A DNA stretch of 40,781 bases from CADEED01 sp035525785 (lineage in GTDB: Bacteria > Pseudomonadota > Gammaproteobacteria > Steroidobacterales > Steroidobacteraceae), in the NCBI GenBank assembly GCA_035525785.1, contig DATLDQ010000108.1, forward strand, positions 1 through 40,781, in the 5' to 3' direction. This document shows positions 40,153 to 40,781 of this stretch, one piece after another. The notes below the pieces were generated by a model. That model saw only the letters and a program-made list of their open reading frames with translations. It was not told the DNA's origin and searched no databases. A program made the position numbers and the translations under genes. The number at the start of each line of letters is the position of its first letter. Position 1 is the first letter of the stretch.

Positions 40153-40781
40153 ATGGATAATTCCGCACCCGGCCGCACACTTACGACGCGCCGACGGTCC
40201 CCGTCGGCCGCGAAAGCAAAGCAGCAAAATGGCAATGGGAGCAACGGCGGTCACGCCGAAGCCCCCGATGCCGATCTCAAGAAGCTGCTGCGTGCGCTGC
40301 AGGCCGTACGCGATGGCGACTTCACCGTGCGCCTCGCCCCCGATCTGACGGGTCTCAACGGAAAGATTGCCGACGCTTTCAACGACATGGTCGGCGCCAA
40401 CGAGCGCATGTCCAAGGAGCTCGAGCGCGTCGGCATGATGGTGGGCAAGGAGGGCAAGACGCGCATCCGCGTCGCCGCCGAGCGGCGCGGCGGCGCCTGG
40501 GGCGCGATGGAGTCCTCGGTCAACACGCTCATCGAGGACCTGCTCTGGCCCATCACCGAAGTCACTCGCACCATCACCGCGGTAGGTAGAGGCGATCTTT
40601 CGCAGGCCATGCGTCTCGAGGCCGATGGCCGCCCGCTCAAAGGCGAATTCCTGCGCGCCGCCAACGTGGTCAACGAGATGATCGCGCAGATGGGCGTGTT
40701 CACCTCGGAGGTGACACGCGTCGCGCGCGAAGTAGGCACGGAAGGCAATCTCGGCGGCCAGGCGCAGGTGCGCGGCGCCAG
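40153..40781 (+). CDS. Cytosolic poly-HAMP signalling protein, probably hybrid histidine kinase (3' part outside window)
   Basis: The first 209 residues of a longer protein. After about 45 residues rich in Ser, Asn and Ala, successive HAMP-like units appear with no membrane helix: LKKLLRALQAVRDGDFTVRLAPD, KIADAFNDMVGANERMSKELERV, WGAMESSVNTLIEDLLWPITEVTRTITAVGRGDLSQAM, and FLRAANVVNEMIAQMGVFTSEVTRVAREVGTEGNLGGQA. This repeating pattern is that of Nik1/group III-type hybrid kinases and their bacterial relatives, which sense osmotic or envelope conditions. The frame stays open to the window edge, so kinase and receiver domains are expected beyond it. The ATG at 40153 has no clear ribosome binding site. 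Confidence 0.85.
   Translation, partial: MDNSAPGRTLTTRRRSPSAAKAKQQNGNGSNGGHAEAPDADLKKLLRALQAVRDGDFTVRLAPDLTGLNGKIADAFNDMVGANERMSKELERVGMMVGKEGKTRIRVAAERRGGAWGAMESSVNTLIEDLLWPITEVTRTITAVGRGDLSQAMRLEADGRPLKGEFLRAANVVNEMIAQMGVFTSEVTRVAREVGTEGNLGGQAQVRGA

Overview
The window is about 40.8 kb of GC-rich chromosomal DNA from a Gram-negative bacterium. Outer-membrane lipoproteins, a polysaccharide export protein, an outer-membrane beta-barrel, an AlgD-type GDP-mannose dehydrogenase and an OmpA-type lipoprotein point to Pseudomonadota. Gammaproteobacteria (perhaps the Steroidobacteraceae/Xanthomonadales side) is my guess, but it rests on gene content only. I see no insertion sequence, prophage, CRISPR array, rRNA or replication origin.

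Left part (1-8.4 kb): the 3' part of a tRNA-Lys(UUU), then a GMC flavoprotein dehydrogenase, a secreted protein with two DUF1080 (3-keto-glycoside hydrolase-type) domains, a membrane sensor histidine kinase translationally coupled to a sugar-porter MFS transporter, a convergent glycosyltransferase-like gene, and a small exported EF-hand protein with a well-formed sigma-54 promoter and an intrinsic terminator. The first four genes could form a sugar oxidation, cleavage, sensing and uptake set; that is inference.

Middle part (8.7-18.5 kb): an envelope-stress type island. It holds a CPA1 antiporter, a CsbD-like protein, two DUF4398 lipoproteins (one fused to OmpA), a receiver-less sigma-54 activator, a GlsB/YeaQ membrane protein, a DUF421 protein, an MscS channel, two DUF4142 proteins, a small membrane protein, an Ala/Glu-rich lipoprotein, a DUF883 (ElaB/YqjD) protein and a GNAT acetyltransferase. 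Several intrinsic terminators separate the units.

Right part (18.5-40 kb): a large exopolysaccharide locus, all on the plus strand, with many genes joined by 4-base overlaps. The first unit encodes a GT4 glycosyltransferase, a short Wza-type export protein, an outer-membrane beta-barrel, a Wzz/GNVR chain-length protein, a CpsD-type ATPase/kinase and an AlgD-like dehydrogenase. A hairpin follows. A second unit then starts with a strongly structured leader that can hide the ribosome binding site of an Ig/FN3 lipoprotein gene, followed by a pectate-lyase-like beta-helix protein and an intrinsic terminator. A third unit encodes a WcaJ-type initiating sugar transferase, an O-antigen ligase/polymerase-like protein, three GT4 enzymes, a CapK-like adenylate-forming enzyme, a heparinase II/III-family protein and a glycogen-debranching-enzyme-like glucosidase. 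The window ends inside a cytosolic poly-HAMP signalling protein.

Reading of the locus: GDP-mannuronate is probably made by the AlgD homologue and built into a lipid-linked repeat unit started by the WcaJ homologue. The repeat would be polymerised by the O-antigen-ligase-like protein, sized by Wzz/CpsD and exported through the Wza-like protein and the barrel. No Wzx flippase and no alginate synthase (Alg8/Alg44) are visible, so this looks like a Wzy-type uronic-acid polymer rather than alginate, with its own lyase-type enzymes and an enigmatic adenylating enzyme.
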